From contig NZ_LMIA01000008.1 in the NCBI RefSeq assembly GCF_001428565.1, forward strand, positions 512,844 through 576,843: DNA of 64,000 nucleotides, read 5' to 3'. The DNA is from Nocardioides sp. Root190 (GTDB taxonomy: Bacteria > Actinomycetota > Actinomycetes > Propionibacteriales > Nocardioidaceae). The notes below the pieces were generated by a model. That model worked only from the letters and a program-made list of their open reading frames with translations, ran no database searches and was not told the origin of the DNA. Positions 1-8,202 of this stretch are shown piece by piece; position 1 is the stretch's first letter, and every line of letters starts with the position of its first letter. A program made the position numbers and the translations under genes.

Positions 1-35
1 GGTCTCGAGACGGTCGCTGCGCGACCTCCTCGACC
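1..35. repeat. Intergenic hairpin at the window edge
   Basis: Bases 12-17 (GGTCGC) and 21-26 (GCGACC) form a perfect stem around a 3-nt loop, and GGTC at the outer left pairs with GACC at 32-35. It lies just beyond the stop codon of the minus-strand coaA, so it could end coaA transcription. It also resembles the short palindromic intergenic repeats common in Nocardioides-type genomes (recollection, not searched). The remaining bases up to 94 show no gene. Confidence 0.45.
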
Positions 36-94
36 GACGGGGAGCCGCTCCGGTGCACCCGCCTGCTCGTGGACGACCCAACGACGCGTGCGGC

Positions 95-1081
95 TCAGAT
101 CTTGCGCAGCCGCACGTACTGCACCGAGTGGTCCGCGGACTTGCGGAGCACCAGGGTCGCCCGGGAGCGGGTCGGCTGGACGTTCTGCGCGAGGTTCGGG
201 CCGTTGATCGAGTCCCAGATCCGGCGCGCCTCGTCGACGGCGGTGTCGTGGCTGAGCGCGGCGTACTTCGCGAAGTAGGAGTTCGGGTCGCGGAAGGCGG
301 TCTCGCGCAGCTTCAGGAAGCGGTCGACGTACCACTCGCGGATGTGGTTGGTGTTGGCGTCGACGAAGATCGAGAAGTCGAAGAAGTCTGAGAGCCCCAG
401 GGCGGTGCGGCCGTCCTCGCGGACCCGCGCCGGCTGGAGGACGTTGAGACCCTCGACGATCACGATGTCGGGGCTCTTGATGACGACCTTCTCGTCGGGC
501 ACGACGTCGTAGACCAGGTGGGAGTAGACCGGCGCCTCGACCTCGTCCTTGCCGGACTTGATGTCGATGATGAAGCGCAACAGCGCGCGCCGGTCGTACG
601 ACTCGGGGAAGCCCTTGCGCTCGAGCAGGCCGCGCTTCTCGAGCTCGGCGTTGGGGTAGAGGAACCCGTCGGTGGTGACGAGCGCGACGTTGGGGTGCTC
701 GGGCCAGCGGGCGAGCATCTGCTGGAGCACGCGGGCTGCGGTCGACTTCCCGACCGCGACCGAGCCGGCGAGGCCGATCACGAACGGCGTGCGCGGTGGC
801 GTCACGCGGTGGAGGAAGGCCTCCTGCTCGTGGTGCAGGCGCGTGACCGAGTTGACCCGGAGGCTGAGCAGGCGGGAGAGGGGGAGGTAGACGTCGCGGA
901 TCTCCCGCACGTCGAGCGAGTCGCCGATACCGCGAAGGCGCTGGACCTCGTCCTTGGTGAGCGGGCTCTCGGTCTCGGAGGCCAGCTTTGCCCAGGTCGC
1001 GCGGTCCAGCTCGACGTACGGCGATGACTCCCTGGTCGGCTCTTCACCCGGGGTCTCCACCGTGTCCTGAGCGGTCGGCAT
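95..1081 (-). CDS. coaA: Type I pantothenate kinase
   Basis: Phosphorylates pantothenate with ATP, the first and rate-limiting step of coenzyme A synthesis in the cytoplasm. The 328-aa product has the usual length for bacterial CoaA. A Walker A loop (GSVAVGKST, lysine near residue 112) follows the N-terminal helices, and a downstream DGFLYPN segment and the VEGLNVLQ strand are typical of the family. I start at 1081 (MPTAQ) because the 22 extra upstream codons look like non-coding sequence. The gene is divergent from glmS, with 126 bp between the two starts. The family is feedback-inhibited by CoA (known); no regulatory site was recognised here. Confidence 0.95.
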   Translation of the reverse strand: MPTAQDTVETPGEEPTRESSPYVELDRATWAKLASETESPLTKDEVQRLRGIGDSLDVREIRDVYLPLSRLLSLRVNSVTRLHHEQEAFLHRVTPPRTPFVIGLAGSVAVGKSTAARVLQQMLARWPEHPNVALVTTDGFLYPNAELEKRGLLERKGFPESYDRRALLRFIIDIKSGKDEVEAPVYSHLVYDVVPDEKVVIKSPDIVIVEGLNVLQPARVREDGRTALGLSDFFDFSIFVDANTNHIREWYVDRFLKLRETAFRDPNSYFAKYAALSHDTAVDEARRIWDSINGPNLAQNVQPTRSRATLVLRKSADHSVQYVRLRKI

Positions 1082-1193
1082 GACGACGATTGTTCCAGTC
1101 GGGGTACGACGCCCGGTGGGCGCGTCCCGATCCGGGGCCGATCTCACGTCCTCACCCGCCGCCCGGCGACGTGGTCCTCGCTCCAGGAGCCAC

Positions 1194-1199
1194 TACAGT
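1194..1199 (+). promoter_or_regulatory. Candidate -10 box of glmS
   Basis: TACAGT fits the actinobacterial TANNNT -10 pattern and lies 8 nt before the glmS ATG, so the transcript would be leaderless or nearly so. No convincing -35 or Shine-Dalgarno sequence is visible. Confidence 0.35.
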
Positions 1200-1207
1200 G
1201 GGCGATC

Positions 1208-3052
1208 ATGTGCGGGATCGTCGGATATGTCGGGCCCAGGTCGGCCACGGACACGGTCATCGACGGCCTGCGCCGCCTGGAGTACCGCGGCTATGACTCG
1301 GCCGGGGTCGCCGTGGTCAGTGACGGCGAGCTGTCGGTGCGCAAGCGCGCCGGGAAGCTCGTCAACCTGGAGAAGGTGCTCGACGAGACGCCGCTGCCGG
1401 TCGCGCAGATCGGGATCGGGCACACCCGCTGGGCCACCCACGGCCCGCCCAACGACGCCAACGCCCACCCGCACACCGGTGGCGTGCGCCGCGTCGCGCT
1501 CGTTCACAACGGCATCATCGAGAACTTCATCGAGCTCCGTGAGCGCGTCGAGGCCGACGACCACGAGCTCCTCTCCGACACCGACACCGAGATCGTCGCC
1601 CACCTGGTCGAGCTGCAGGTGCAGTCCGGGGTCGACCTGACGGTCGCGATGCAGCGCGTCTGCCAGCAGCTGGACGGTGCCTTCACCCTCGTCGCGATCG
1701 ACGCCAACGAGCCCGACAAGGTCGTCGCCGCGCGCCGCAACTCGCCGCTGGTCGTGGGCCTGGGCGACGGCGAGAACTTCCTGGGCTCCGACGTCGCGGC
1801 CTTCATCGAGTTCACCCGCGAGGCGCTCGAGCTCGGCCAGGACCAGATCGTGGTGATGACCCCCGACGAGGTCGTGGTCACCGACTTCTTCGGTGAGCCG
1901 GTCGAGGTCGAGCAGTTCCACGTCGACTGGGACCTCTCCGCTGCGGAGAAGGACGGCCACGACTGGTTCATGCGCAAGGAGATCTTCGAGCAGCCGCGGG
2001 CCGTGGCCGACTCGCTGATCGGCCGTCGCACCGTGGGAGGCCAGCTGCAGCTCGACGAGATGCGCCTCGCCGACGAGGAGCTCCGCGACGTCGACAAGAT
2101 CATCATCATCGCGTGCGGCACCTCGTTCTACGCCGGCATGGTCGCGAAGTACGCCATCGAGCACTGGACCCGGACGCCGGTGGAGGTCGAGCTCGCCTCC
2201 GAGTTCCGCTACCGCGACCCGATCATCGACTCGACGACCCTGATCGTCGCGATCAGCCAGTCCGGGGAGACCGCCGACACCCTGCAGGCGATCCGGCACG
2301 CCCGCTCCCAGCGGGCCAAGGTGCTGGCGATCTGCAACACCAACGGCTCCTCGATCCCGCGCGAGTCCGACGCCGTGATCTACACCCACGCCGGCCCGGA
2401 GATCGGTGTCGCCTCGACCAAGGGCTTCCTGACCCAGCTGGTCGCCTGCTACCTCCTCGCGCTCTACATGGCGCAGGTCAAGGGCACCCGCTACGGCGAC
2501 GAGATCGACGAGATCATGGAGCAGCTCGAGGCGATGCCCGAGCACATCGAGACGGTCCTCCAGGGATCGCAGGCGGTCTACGAGCTCGCCCGGGACCACG
2601 CCGGGACCCGCTCGGTGCTCTTCCTCGGCCGCCATGCCGGGTACCCCGTCGCCCTCGAGGGAGCGCTCAAGCTCAAGGAGCTCGCCTACCTCCACGCCGA
2701 GGGCTTCGCGGCCGGCGAGCTCAAGCACGGCCCGATCGCGCTGATCGAGGAGGGCCTGCCGGTGCTGTGCGTCGTGCCCCCGAAGGGTCGCGACAGCCTC
2801 CACTCCAAGATGATCAGCGGCATCCAGGAGGTGCGCGCCCGCGGTGCCCGCACCATCTGCCTCGCCGAGGAGGGCGACACCTCGATCGAGCCGTACGCCG
2901 ACGTCCTGATCCGGCTGCCGAAGGTACCGGTCCTGCTACAGCCCCTGGTCGCGATCGTGCCCCTGCAGCTCTTCGCCTGCGAGCTGGCCACGGCGCTCGG
3001 TCACGACGTCGACCAGCCCCGCAACCTCGCCAAGTCCGTCACCGTCGAGTAG
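1208..3052 (+). CDS. glmS: Glutamine--fructose-6-phosphate aminotransferase (isomerizing)
   Basis: Makes glucosamine-6-phosphate from fructose-6-phosphate and glutamine, the entry step to UDP-GlcNAc and so to peptidoglycan. The 614-aa protein begins MCGIVGYVG, whose Cys2 is the N-terminal nucleophile of the class II glutaminase domain (about 1-240). Two SIS sugar-isomerase domains follow, with CGTSFYAG and SQSGETADTL motifs, and the protein ends in the conserved KSVTVE tail. Length and motifs are complete. It opens a plus-strand run with acpS only 10 bp downstream. No glmS ribozyme is visible in the short upstream region. Confidence 0.97.
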   Translation: MCGIVGYVGPRSATDTVIDGLRRLEYRGYDSAGVAVVSDGELSVRKRAGKLVNLEKVLDETPLPVAQIGIGHTRWATHGPPNDANAHPHTGGVRRVALVHNGIIENFIELRERVEADDHELLSDTDTEIVAHLVELQVQSGVDLTVAMQRVCQQLDGAFTLVAIDANEPDKVVAARRNSPLVVGLGDGENFLGSDVAAFIEFTREALELGQDQIVVMTPDEVVVTDFFGEPVEVEQFHVDWDLSAAEKDGHDWFMRKEIFEQPRAVADSLIGRRTVGGQLQLDEMRLADEELRDVDKIIIIACGTSFYAGMVAKYAIEHWTRTPVEVELASEFRYRDPIIDSTTLIVAISQSGETADTLQAIRHARSQRAKVLAICNTNGSSIPRESDAVIYTHAGPEIGVASTKGFLTQLVACYLLALYMAQVKGTRYGDEIDEIMEQLEAMPEHIETVLQGSQAVYELARDHAGTRSVLFLGRHAGYPVALEGALKLKELAYLHAEGFAAGELKHGPIALIEEGLPVLCVVPPKGRDSLHSKMISGIQEVRARGARTICLAEEGDTSIEPYADVLIRLPKVPVLLQPLVAIVPLQLFACELATALGHDVDQPRNLAKSVTVE

Positions 3053-3062
3053 GTCCTGACTC

Positions 3063-3416
3063 ATGGCCGTGGTGGGCGTCGGCATCGACGTGTGTGAGAT
3101 CGCCCGGTTCGAGGAGTCCTGCCGTCGAACTCCCGCGATGGTCGACAAGCTCTTCACCGAGGGCGAGCGGGGTCTGGCGATGCGTTCGCTGGCTGCCCGC
3201 TTCGCCGCCAAGGAGGCGCTCGCCAAGGCGCTCGGCGCTCCCCGGGGCATGTCGTGGCACGACGCCGAAGTCGTCTCCGAGGACACCGGCCGGCCGCGGT
3301 TCCTGATCCGGGGCACCGTCCAGGCCGAGGCCGACGCGCTCGGCGTCCGTTCGGTGCACCTGTCCCTGACCCACGACGGCGGCATCGCGTCGGCGGTCGT
3401 GGTGCTGGAGGACTGA
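3063..3416 (+). CDS. acpS: Holo-[acyl-carrier-protein] synthase
   Basis: Transfers 4'-phosphopantetheine from CoA to the serine of acyl carrier protein, activating fatty-acid synthesis. The 117-aa protein carries the AcpS signatures [10 protein letters not shown] at the N-terminus, [11 protein letters not shown] in the middle (Mg and CoA binding) and HLSLTHD near the end. Length is normal. It lies 10 bp after glmS, and its TGA shares a base with the ATG of nnr, indicating translational coupling. The link with coaA nearby is functional as well as positional, since both belong to CoA and pantetheine use. Confidence 0.95.
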   Translation: MAVVGVGIDVCEIARFEESCRRTPAMVDKLFTEGERGLAMRSLAARFAAKEALAKALGAPRGMSWHDAEVVSEDTGRPRFLIRGTVQAEADALGVRSVHLSLTHDGGIASAVVVLED

Positions 3417-4801
3417 TGCTCCGCGCCCACACCGTCGAACAGGTCCGCGCCGCCGAGGCCGACCTGCTCGCCCGGTTGCCCCAGGGCGCGTTGATGCAGC
3501 GGGCGGCATACGGCCTGGCCCACGCAGTGCTCGACCTGCTGGGCGGCGGTTACGGCCGCCGGGTGCTCCTCCTCGTCGGGCCCGGTCACAACGGCGGGGA
3601 CGCGTTGTACGCCGGCGTCGTGCTGGCCCGTCGCGGCGCCCGGGTCGAGGCCTGGTTGCTCGCGGACTCCGTGCACGAGGACGGTCTCGCCGCGTTCCGC
3701 GCCGTCGGCGGCCGGGTCGCTCCTGCCGGCTCGGCGCACGACGGGTTCGACGTCGTGATCGACGGCATCCTCGGCATCGGTGGACGTCCCGGACTGCGCC
3801 CGGACGCGGTGGCGGCGCTCGAGGCCGTCGCGGGCGTCCCGGTCGTGGCCGTCGACGTGCCGTCCGGCGTGGACGTCGACACCGGCGAGATCGCCGGACC
3901 CCACGTCGTGGCGGACCTGACGGTCACCTTCGGCACCCACAAGGGCTGCCACCTGCTCGACCCCGCAGCGCTCGCCTGCGGCGCCGTCGACCTGGTCGAC
4001 ATCGGCCTGGACCTCCCGCCCGCACCGATCGAGGCCCTGCAGCCGATGGACGTCGCGGCGTTGCTGCCGCGCCCGGCGCTCGACGGCCACAAGTACTCCC
4101 GCGGTGTCGTCGGCGTCCGCGCCGGCTCGGCGGCCTACCCGGGCGCCGGCCTGCTCAGCGTCGCCGGTGCGTCGTGCGGCCTCGCCGGGATGGTCAGGTA
4201 CGACGGCGACGAGGTCGTGCTGCGCCAGGTCCGTGCAGCCCATCCGGAGGTCGTCGGCCCCGGTCGGGTGCAGGCGTGGGTGGTCGGCTCGGGCAGCGAC
4301 GACGCCGCGCAGCCCGCCCTGAGCGCGGCGTTGGCCGACGCCGTCCCGGTTGTCGTGGACGCCGACGCCCTCGCCTTCGCCGACCTCGCCCGCGGCCGCG
4401 ACGCGGTCCTCACCCCGCACGCCGGGGAGCTCGCCCGGATGCTGGGTGCGCAACGGTCCGTGATCGAGGCGAGCCCGCTCGAGCACGCCCGCCGTGCTGC
4501 GCAGGAGTACGACGCCGTGGTGCTGCTCAAGGGCCGCCGTACCGTGATCGCGGCGCCGGACGGAGCGGTCCGGGTGACGACGACCGGCACCCCGTGGCTC
4601 GCCACCGCCGGGGCGGGGGACGTCCTCGGCGGCCTCATCGGCGCCCTGCTCGCCAGCGGTCTCTGCCCGTTCGACGCGGCGTCCGTCGGCTCGTGGCTCC
4701 ACGGTGCCGCAGCCACGCTCGCCGCGCAGCAGGGGCCGTTCGTCGCCGGCGACGTCGCAGCGGCACTCCCGGCCCTGCTCGCCACCCTCACCGACCCTTG
4801 A
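3416..4801 (+). CDS. nnr: Bifunctional NAD(P)H-hydrate repair enzyme
   Basis: Repairs hydrated NAD(P)H. The N-terminal YjeF_N domain (about 1-210) epimerises NAD(P)HX, with the GPGHNGGDALYAG phosphate-binding motif. The C-terminal ribokinase-like domain (about 220-461) is the ADP/ATP-dependent dehydratase, with TPHAGELARML and the ATAGAGDVLGGL anion-hole motif. At 461 aa this is the usual fused form. The ATG at 3416 overlaps the acpS stop by one base; the open frame upstream is only a shadow of acpS. alr starts 8 bp downstream. The nnr-alr pairing is common in actinobacteria. Confidence 0.93.
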   Translation: MLRAHTVEQVRAAEADLLARLPQGALMQRAAYGLAHAVLDLLGGGYGRRVLLLVGPGHNGGDALYAGVVLARRGARVEAWLLADSVHEDGLAAFRAVGGRVAPAGSAHDGFDVVIDGILGIGGRPGLRPDAVAALEAVAGVPVVAVDVPSGVDVDTGEIAGPHVVADLTVTFGTHKGCHLLDPAALACGAVDLVDIGLDLPPAPIEALQPMDVAALLPRPALDGHKYSRGVVGVRAGSAAYPGAGLLSVAGASCGLAGMVRYDGDEVVLRQVRAAHPEVVGPGRVQAWVVGSGSDDAAQPALSAALADAVPVVVDADALAFADLARGRDAVLTPHAGELARMLGAQRSVIEASPLEHARRAAQEYDAVVLLKGRRTVIAAPDGAVRVTTTGTPWLATAGAGDVLGGLIGALLASGLCPFDAASVGSWLHGAAATLAAQQGPFVAGDVAAALPALLATLTDP

Positions 4802-4808
4802 TGGAACG

Positions 4809-5978
4809 ATGAGCACCATGTCGCGACCGCTGCTCGGCCCCGCGGAGATCGTCGTCGACGTCGCGGCGATCCGGGACAACGCGCGTCTGCTCGCCGCCAC
4901 GGCGGGGGTCCCGCTGATCGCCGTGGTCAAGGCCGACGGCTACGGCCACGGCATGGTGGAGACCGCGCGAGCCGCCCTCGAGGGTGGTGCGGCCTGGCTC
5001 GCGACGGCCACGATCGAGGAGGCCGTTGCGCTCCGAGCGGCCGGCGTCGTCGACGTACCCCTGCTCTGCTGGATCACCTCCCCGACCTCCGACCACGCCG
5101 CCGCCGTCGACGCCGACATCGACGTCACGGCCTACTCCGTCGAGGAGTTGGACGAGATCGCGGCCGCGATCGGCGAGCGGGCGGTCCCGGCCCGGATCCA
5201 GCTCAAGGTCGACACCGGCCTGTCCCGCGGCGGTGCCAGCCGCGCCGACTGGGCGGCTCTCTTCGCCCGCGCCCGCGTCGGCGAGGAGCAGGGGACCTGG
5301 CGCATCACCGGACTGTGGTCCCACTTCGCCTGCGCCGACGACCCCTCGCACCCCGCCAACGACCGGCAGGAAGCTGCCTTCCGCGACGCCCTGGACCTCG
5401 CTGCCGGCCACGGCCTGCGCCCCGAGATCCGCCACCTGGCCAACTCGGCTGCCGCGATCCTGCGTCCCTCCGCGCGCTTCGACGCCGTGCGCTGCGGCAT
5501 CGCGATGTACGGCCTCGACCCGGCACCCGGCCAGGCGACCGACATCGGACTGGTGCCGGCCATGACCGTGCGCGCGCCGCTGGTGATGGTCAAGGACCTC
5601 GCGCCCGGCGACGCCGTCTCCTACGGACACCACTGGACGGCCCAGCAGGCGACGACCGTCGGGCTGGTCCCGGTCGGGTACGCCGAGGGGATCCCGCGCA
5701 ACGCCTCGCGCCCCGGCGCCCCGGAGGCCGCCGCCCGGGTCGGCATCGCCGGTGCGTTGCGCCCGATCCGCGGCACCGTCTGCATGGACCAGGTCGTCGT
5801 CGACCTCGGCGGCGACCGGCCGCCGGTCGGCACCGAGGTCGTCGTGTTCGGGCCACCGTCGGCCGGGGGGCCGACCGCGCAGGACTGGGCGGAGACCTGC
5901 GGGACCATCAACTACGAGATCGTGACCAGGATCGGGGGCCGGATGAGCCGCAGGTACGTCGACGGGGAACCCCGATGA
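4809..5978 (+). CDS. alr: Alanine racemase
   Basis: PLP enzyme that interconverts L- and D-alanine to supply D-Ala for peptidoglycan. The 389-aa product is a fold-type III racemase: AVVKADGYGHG supplies the PLP lysine, and a C-terminal domain carries GYAEGIPR and GTVCMDQVVVD. Two in-frame ATGs occur, at 4809 and 4818. I take the first, but MSRPLLG at 4818 is equally possible. The TGA overlaps the next gene's ATG (ATGA), so the two are probably co-translated. Together with glmS it gives this stretch a cell-wall precursor theme. Confidence 0.95.
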   Translation: MSTMSRPLLGPAEIVVDVAAIRDNARLLAATAGVPLIAVVKADGYGHGMVETARAALEGGAAWLATATIEEAVALRAAGVVDVPLLCWITSPTSDHAAAVDADIDVTAYSVEELDEIAAAIGERAVPARIQLKVDTGLSRGGASRADWAALFARARVGEEQGTWRITGLWSHFACADDPSHPANDRQEAAFRDALDLAAGHGLRPEIRHLANSAAAILRPSARFDAVRCGIAMYGLDPAPGQATDIGLVPAMTVRAPLVMVKDLAPGDAVSYGHHWTAQQATTVGLVPVGYAEGIPRNASRPGAPEAAARVGIAGALRPIRGTVCMDQVVVDLGGDRPPVGTEVVVFGPPSAGGPTAQDWAETCGTINYEIVTRIGGRMSRRYVDGEPR

Positions 5979-7072
5979 GCCGCCGTGGAAGGGTGCTCGG
6001 CTCGTTCGCCGGTGCCCTCGGCGTCGCGGCCGCGGGCACGGCCGTGGGGATCCTGCGCCAGCAGCGGCAGATCAGTCGCCGGGCCGGCGAGGACATCACC
6101 TTCGGTGCGTTGCGCTCGGACCCGATCACCGTGGTCGCTGACGACGGCGTCGCGCTGTACGTCGAGGTCGACGAGGTCGAGCACACCGGGTCAGCGGGTG
6201 CGGTCGACCGGCTGCTGCGACGCAGCCACCAGGGCACGCCCCGGGTGACGGTCGTCTTCGTCCACGGGTTCTGCCTCAACCTCGACTGCTGGCACTTCCA
6301 GCGCGCCGCCTACCGCGGGCTGGTGCGCTCGGTCTACTACGACCAGCGCTCGCACGGACGGTCCGGCAACTCCGATCGCGCGCACTCGACGATCGACCAG
6401 CTCGGTCGCGACCTGCACTCGGTCCTCGACGCCGTCGTCCCCGACGGACCGGTCGTGCTCGTGGGCCACTCGATGGGCGGGATGTCGATCGTGGCGTTCG
6501 CCGAGCAGTACCCCGAGCTGATCGGTGACCGCGTCGTCGGGGTCGGCCTGATCTCGACGACTGCCGGCGGACTGGACCCGAGCCGGATCCTGCTGCCCCT
6601 GGTGCCGGCCCGACTGGGCGGTCCGTTCGCACGCAACGCCGTACGCGCCCTGCACCTCGGGCACCGCGCCGTCGACTCGCTGCGGCGCGTCGGTGCGGCG
6701 ATGGGCACCGTGGCCACCGACCGCTTCGCCTTCGGCGAGGAGGTGCCGCGCGGCTACGTCGAGTTCGTCGACGAGATGCTCTCGGCCACCCCGTTCGAGG
6801 TGGTCGCCGACTTCTTCCCGCACTTCGTCAGCCTCGACAAGTTCGACTTCGTGGAGGTGCTGGGCGCCGTCCCGGTCTCGGTGATCTGCGGCACCGCCGA
6901 TCGCCTCACCTCCATCGGGCACTCCCGCAAGCTCCAGTCCCGGATCCCCGACGCCCGGCTGCTCGAGTGCGAGGGCGCCGGCCACATGGTGACCATGGAG
7001 CGCCACGAGCTGGTCAACGCCGAGCTCGACCAGCTGATCACCGCGGCCGCTGCGAGGGCGACGGCCCGGTGA
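5975..7072 (+). CDS. Alpha/beta hydrolase, membrane-anchored
   Basis: A 365-aa alpha/beta-hydrolase-fold protein. A hydrophobic N-terminal segment (about residues 8-28) probably forms a signal anchor. The fold motifs are complete: an oxyanion HGFCLN strand, the nucleophile elbow GHSMGG, an acid near GTADRLTS and the catalytic His in GAGHMVTMER. The substrate cannot be told. A hydrolase at this spot between alr and tsaE is a recurrent actinobacterial arrangement (known from mycobacterial gene order). It overlaps alr by 4 nt and the next gene by 4 nt, so it belongs to the operon. Confidence 0.85.
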   Translation: MSRRGRVLGSFAGALGVAAAGTAVGILRQQRQISRRAGEDITFGALRSDPITVVADDGVALYVEVDEVEHTGSAGAVDRLLRRSHQGTPRVTVVFVHGFCLNLDCWHFQRAAYRGLVRSVYYDQRSHGRSGNSDRAHSTIDQLGRDLHSVLDAVVPDGPVVLVGHSMGGMSIVAFAEQYPELIGDRVVGVGLISTTAGGLDPSRILLPLVPARLGGPFARNAVRALHLGHRAVDSLRRVGAAMGTVATDRFAFGEEVPRGYVEFVDEMLSATPFEVVADFFPHFVSLDKFDFVEVLGAVPVSVICGTADRLTSIGHSRKLQSRIPDARLLECEGAGHMVTMERHELVNAELDQLITAAAARATAR

Positions 7073-8019
7073 GCGCGGAGATCAGGGCGGTGGGTCCCGA
7101 GGCCGCAGCCCAGGTGCTGTCGGTCGTGCAGGCGGCCTTCGCGGCGCGCCCGGTGCTCGACCCGCCGACCGAGGCCCTCGCCGAGACCGAGGCCAGTGTG
7201 GCGGCCATGCTCGCCCCTGGCGGCGGCCTCCTGGCGATCGTCGACGGCCGTCCGGTCGGTGCCGTCGTCCTCGATCCGGTCGGCGACGCGATCTACCTGC
7301 GCCGGTTCGGGGTCGACCCGACGGCGCAGGGACAGGGCCTGGCCAAGGCACTCGTGCGGGCCGCGCTCGCCGAGGCCGCACGACGTGCCGCTCAGGTCGC
7401 TCCGGGCGCGGTCGCGCCGCTGCGCGCGGTGATCCTGGCCCGCGAGGAACTTCCACGGACTGTCGGTTTCTGGAGGGACATGGGCTTCATCGAGACGGCC
7501 CGCCATGCGCCGTACGTCGAGATGGCGCGCCCGGTCCCGACGGTGGTGGAGGTCGACTCGGCCCACGACATGCACGCGTTGGGCGTGCGGCTGGCCGGAC
7601 ACCTCCGTCCCGGTGACCTGCTCGTCCTGACCGGTGAGCTGGGCGCGGGCAAGACGACCTTCACCCGTGGCCTGGGCGAGGGCCTGGGCGTCCGTGGCGC
7701 GGTCACCTCGCCGACGTTCGTCATCTCCAGGGTCCATCCCTCGCTCGGGACCGGGCCGGCTCTCGTGCACGTCGACGCCTACCGCCTCGGCGGCCGGGGC
7801 GAGCTCGACGACCTCGACCTCGACACCGATCTCGACGAGGCCGTGACGGTCGTCGAGTGGGGCAGCGGGCTGGCCGAGGGACTCGCCGATGCGCGCCTCG
7901 AGATCCGCATCGCCCGCGCGACCGCGCTCACCGAGGTCGACCCGGAGGCCGACCCGCGGCTCGTCGAGATCGACCCGGTCGGACTGCGCTGGCTGGGCGT
8001 CGACCTGCGTCCGGACTGA
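7069..8019 (+). CDS. tsaE: GNAT acetyltransferase fused to TsaE
   Basis: The 316-aa protein joins two domains. Residues 1-155 or so form a GNAT acetyltransferase, with the acetyl-CoA loop region around FGVDPTAQGQGLAKALV. Residues 160-316 form TsaE, the ATPase that works with TsaB and TsaD in t6A37 tRNA modification. The TsaE part has a P-loop GELGAGKTTF (Lys195), SPTFVISRVH and a VEWGSG motif. Stand-alone TsaE is about 150 aa, so the N-terminal half is extra. The GTG at 7069 overlaps the previous TGA. tsaB, its partner, is displaced 3.3 kb downstream by three glycosidase genes. Confidence 0.9.
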   Translation: MSAEIRAVGPEAAAQVLSVVQAAFAARPVLDPPTEALAETEASVAAMLAPGGGLLAIVDGRPVGAVVLDPVGDAIYLRRFGVDPTAQGQGLAKALVRAALAEAARRAAQVAPGAVAPLRAVILAREELPRTVGFWRDMGFIETARHAPYVEMARPVPTVVEVDSAHDMHALGVRLAGHLRPGDLLVLTGELGAGKTTFTRGLGEGLGVRGAVTSPTFVISRVHPSLGTGPALVHVDAYRLGGRGELDDLDLDTDLDEAVTVVEWGSGLAEGLADARLEIRIARATALTEVDPEADPRLVEIDPVGLRWLGVDLRPD

Positions 8020-8053
8020 GTCCCGCCCGCCCGCCCGTCCGCCGCCCGCCGAG

Positions 8054-8123
8054 GGACCCCGTCCCGGGGACCCGGTCCCACGGACCCGGTCCCACGGACC
8101 CGGTCCCGCGGACCCCCGTCCCC
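8054..8123. repeat. Five 14-bp tandem repeats
   Basis: The unit GGACCCGGTCCCAC occurs as three near-exact copies at 8068-8109, flanked by a degenerate copy on each side (8054-8067 and 8110-8123). Each unit contains the palindrome GGACCCGGTCC, so the array can fold into alternative hairpins. It lies between tsaE and the first GH16 gene and may act as terminator or recombination substrate. Confidence 0.8.
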
Positions 8124-8190
8124 GGAATGCTCACCGTCGGGCCCATCGAGTCCGTCCTGCTGTCCGATCCGGCGGACCCCTGCGCCTTCC

Positions 8191-8196
8191 TAGCGT
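8191..8196 (+). promoter_or_regulatory. Candidate -10 box, leaderless start
   Basis: TAGCGT lies exactly 6 nt before the ATG of the first GH16 gene, and no Shine-Dalgarno sequence is visible. This is the leaderless-promoter layout also seen at guaB, guaB3, guaA, cydA, tsaB and the DUF1295 gene. Confidence 0.5.
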
Positions 8197-8202
8197 TGAC
8201 GC

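Noticed and set aside
2936..4930. 664-codon minus-strand open frame
   Set aside because: High-GC shadow of glmS, acpS, nnr and alr; Arg/Asp/Gly-rich with no domain.
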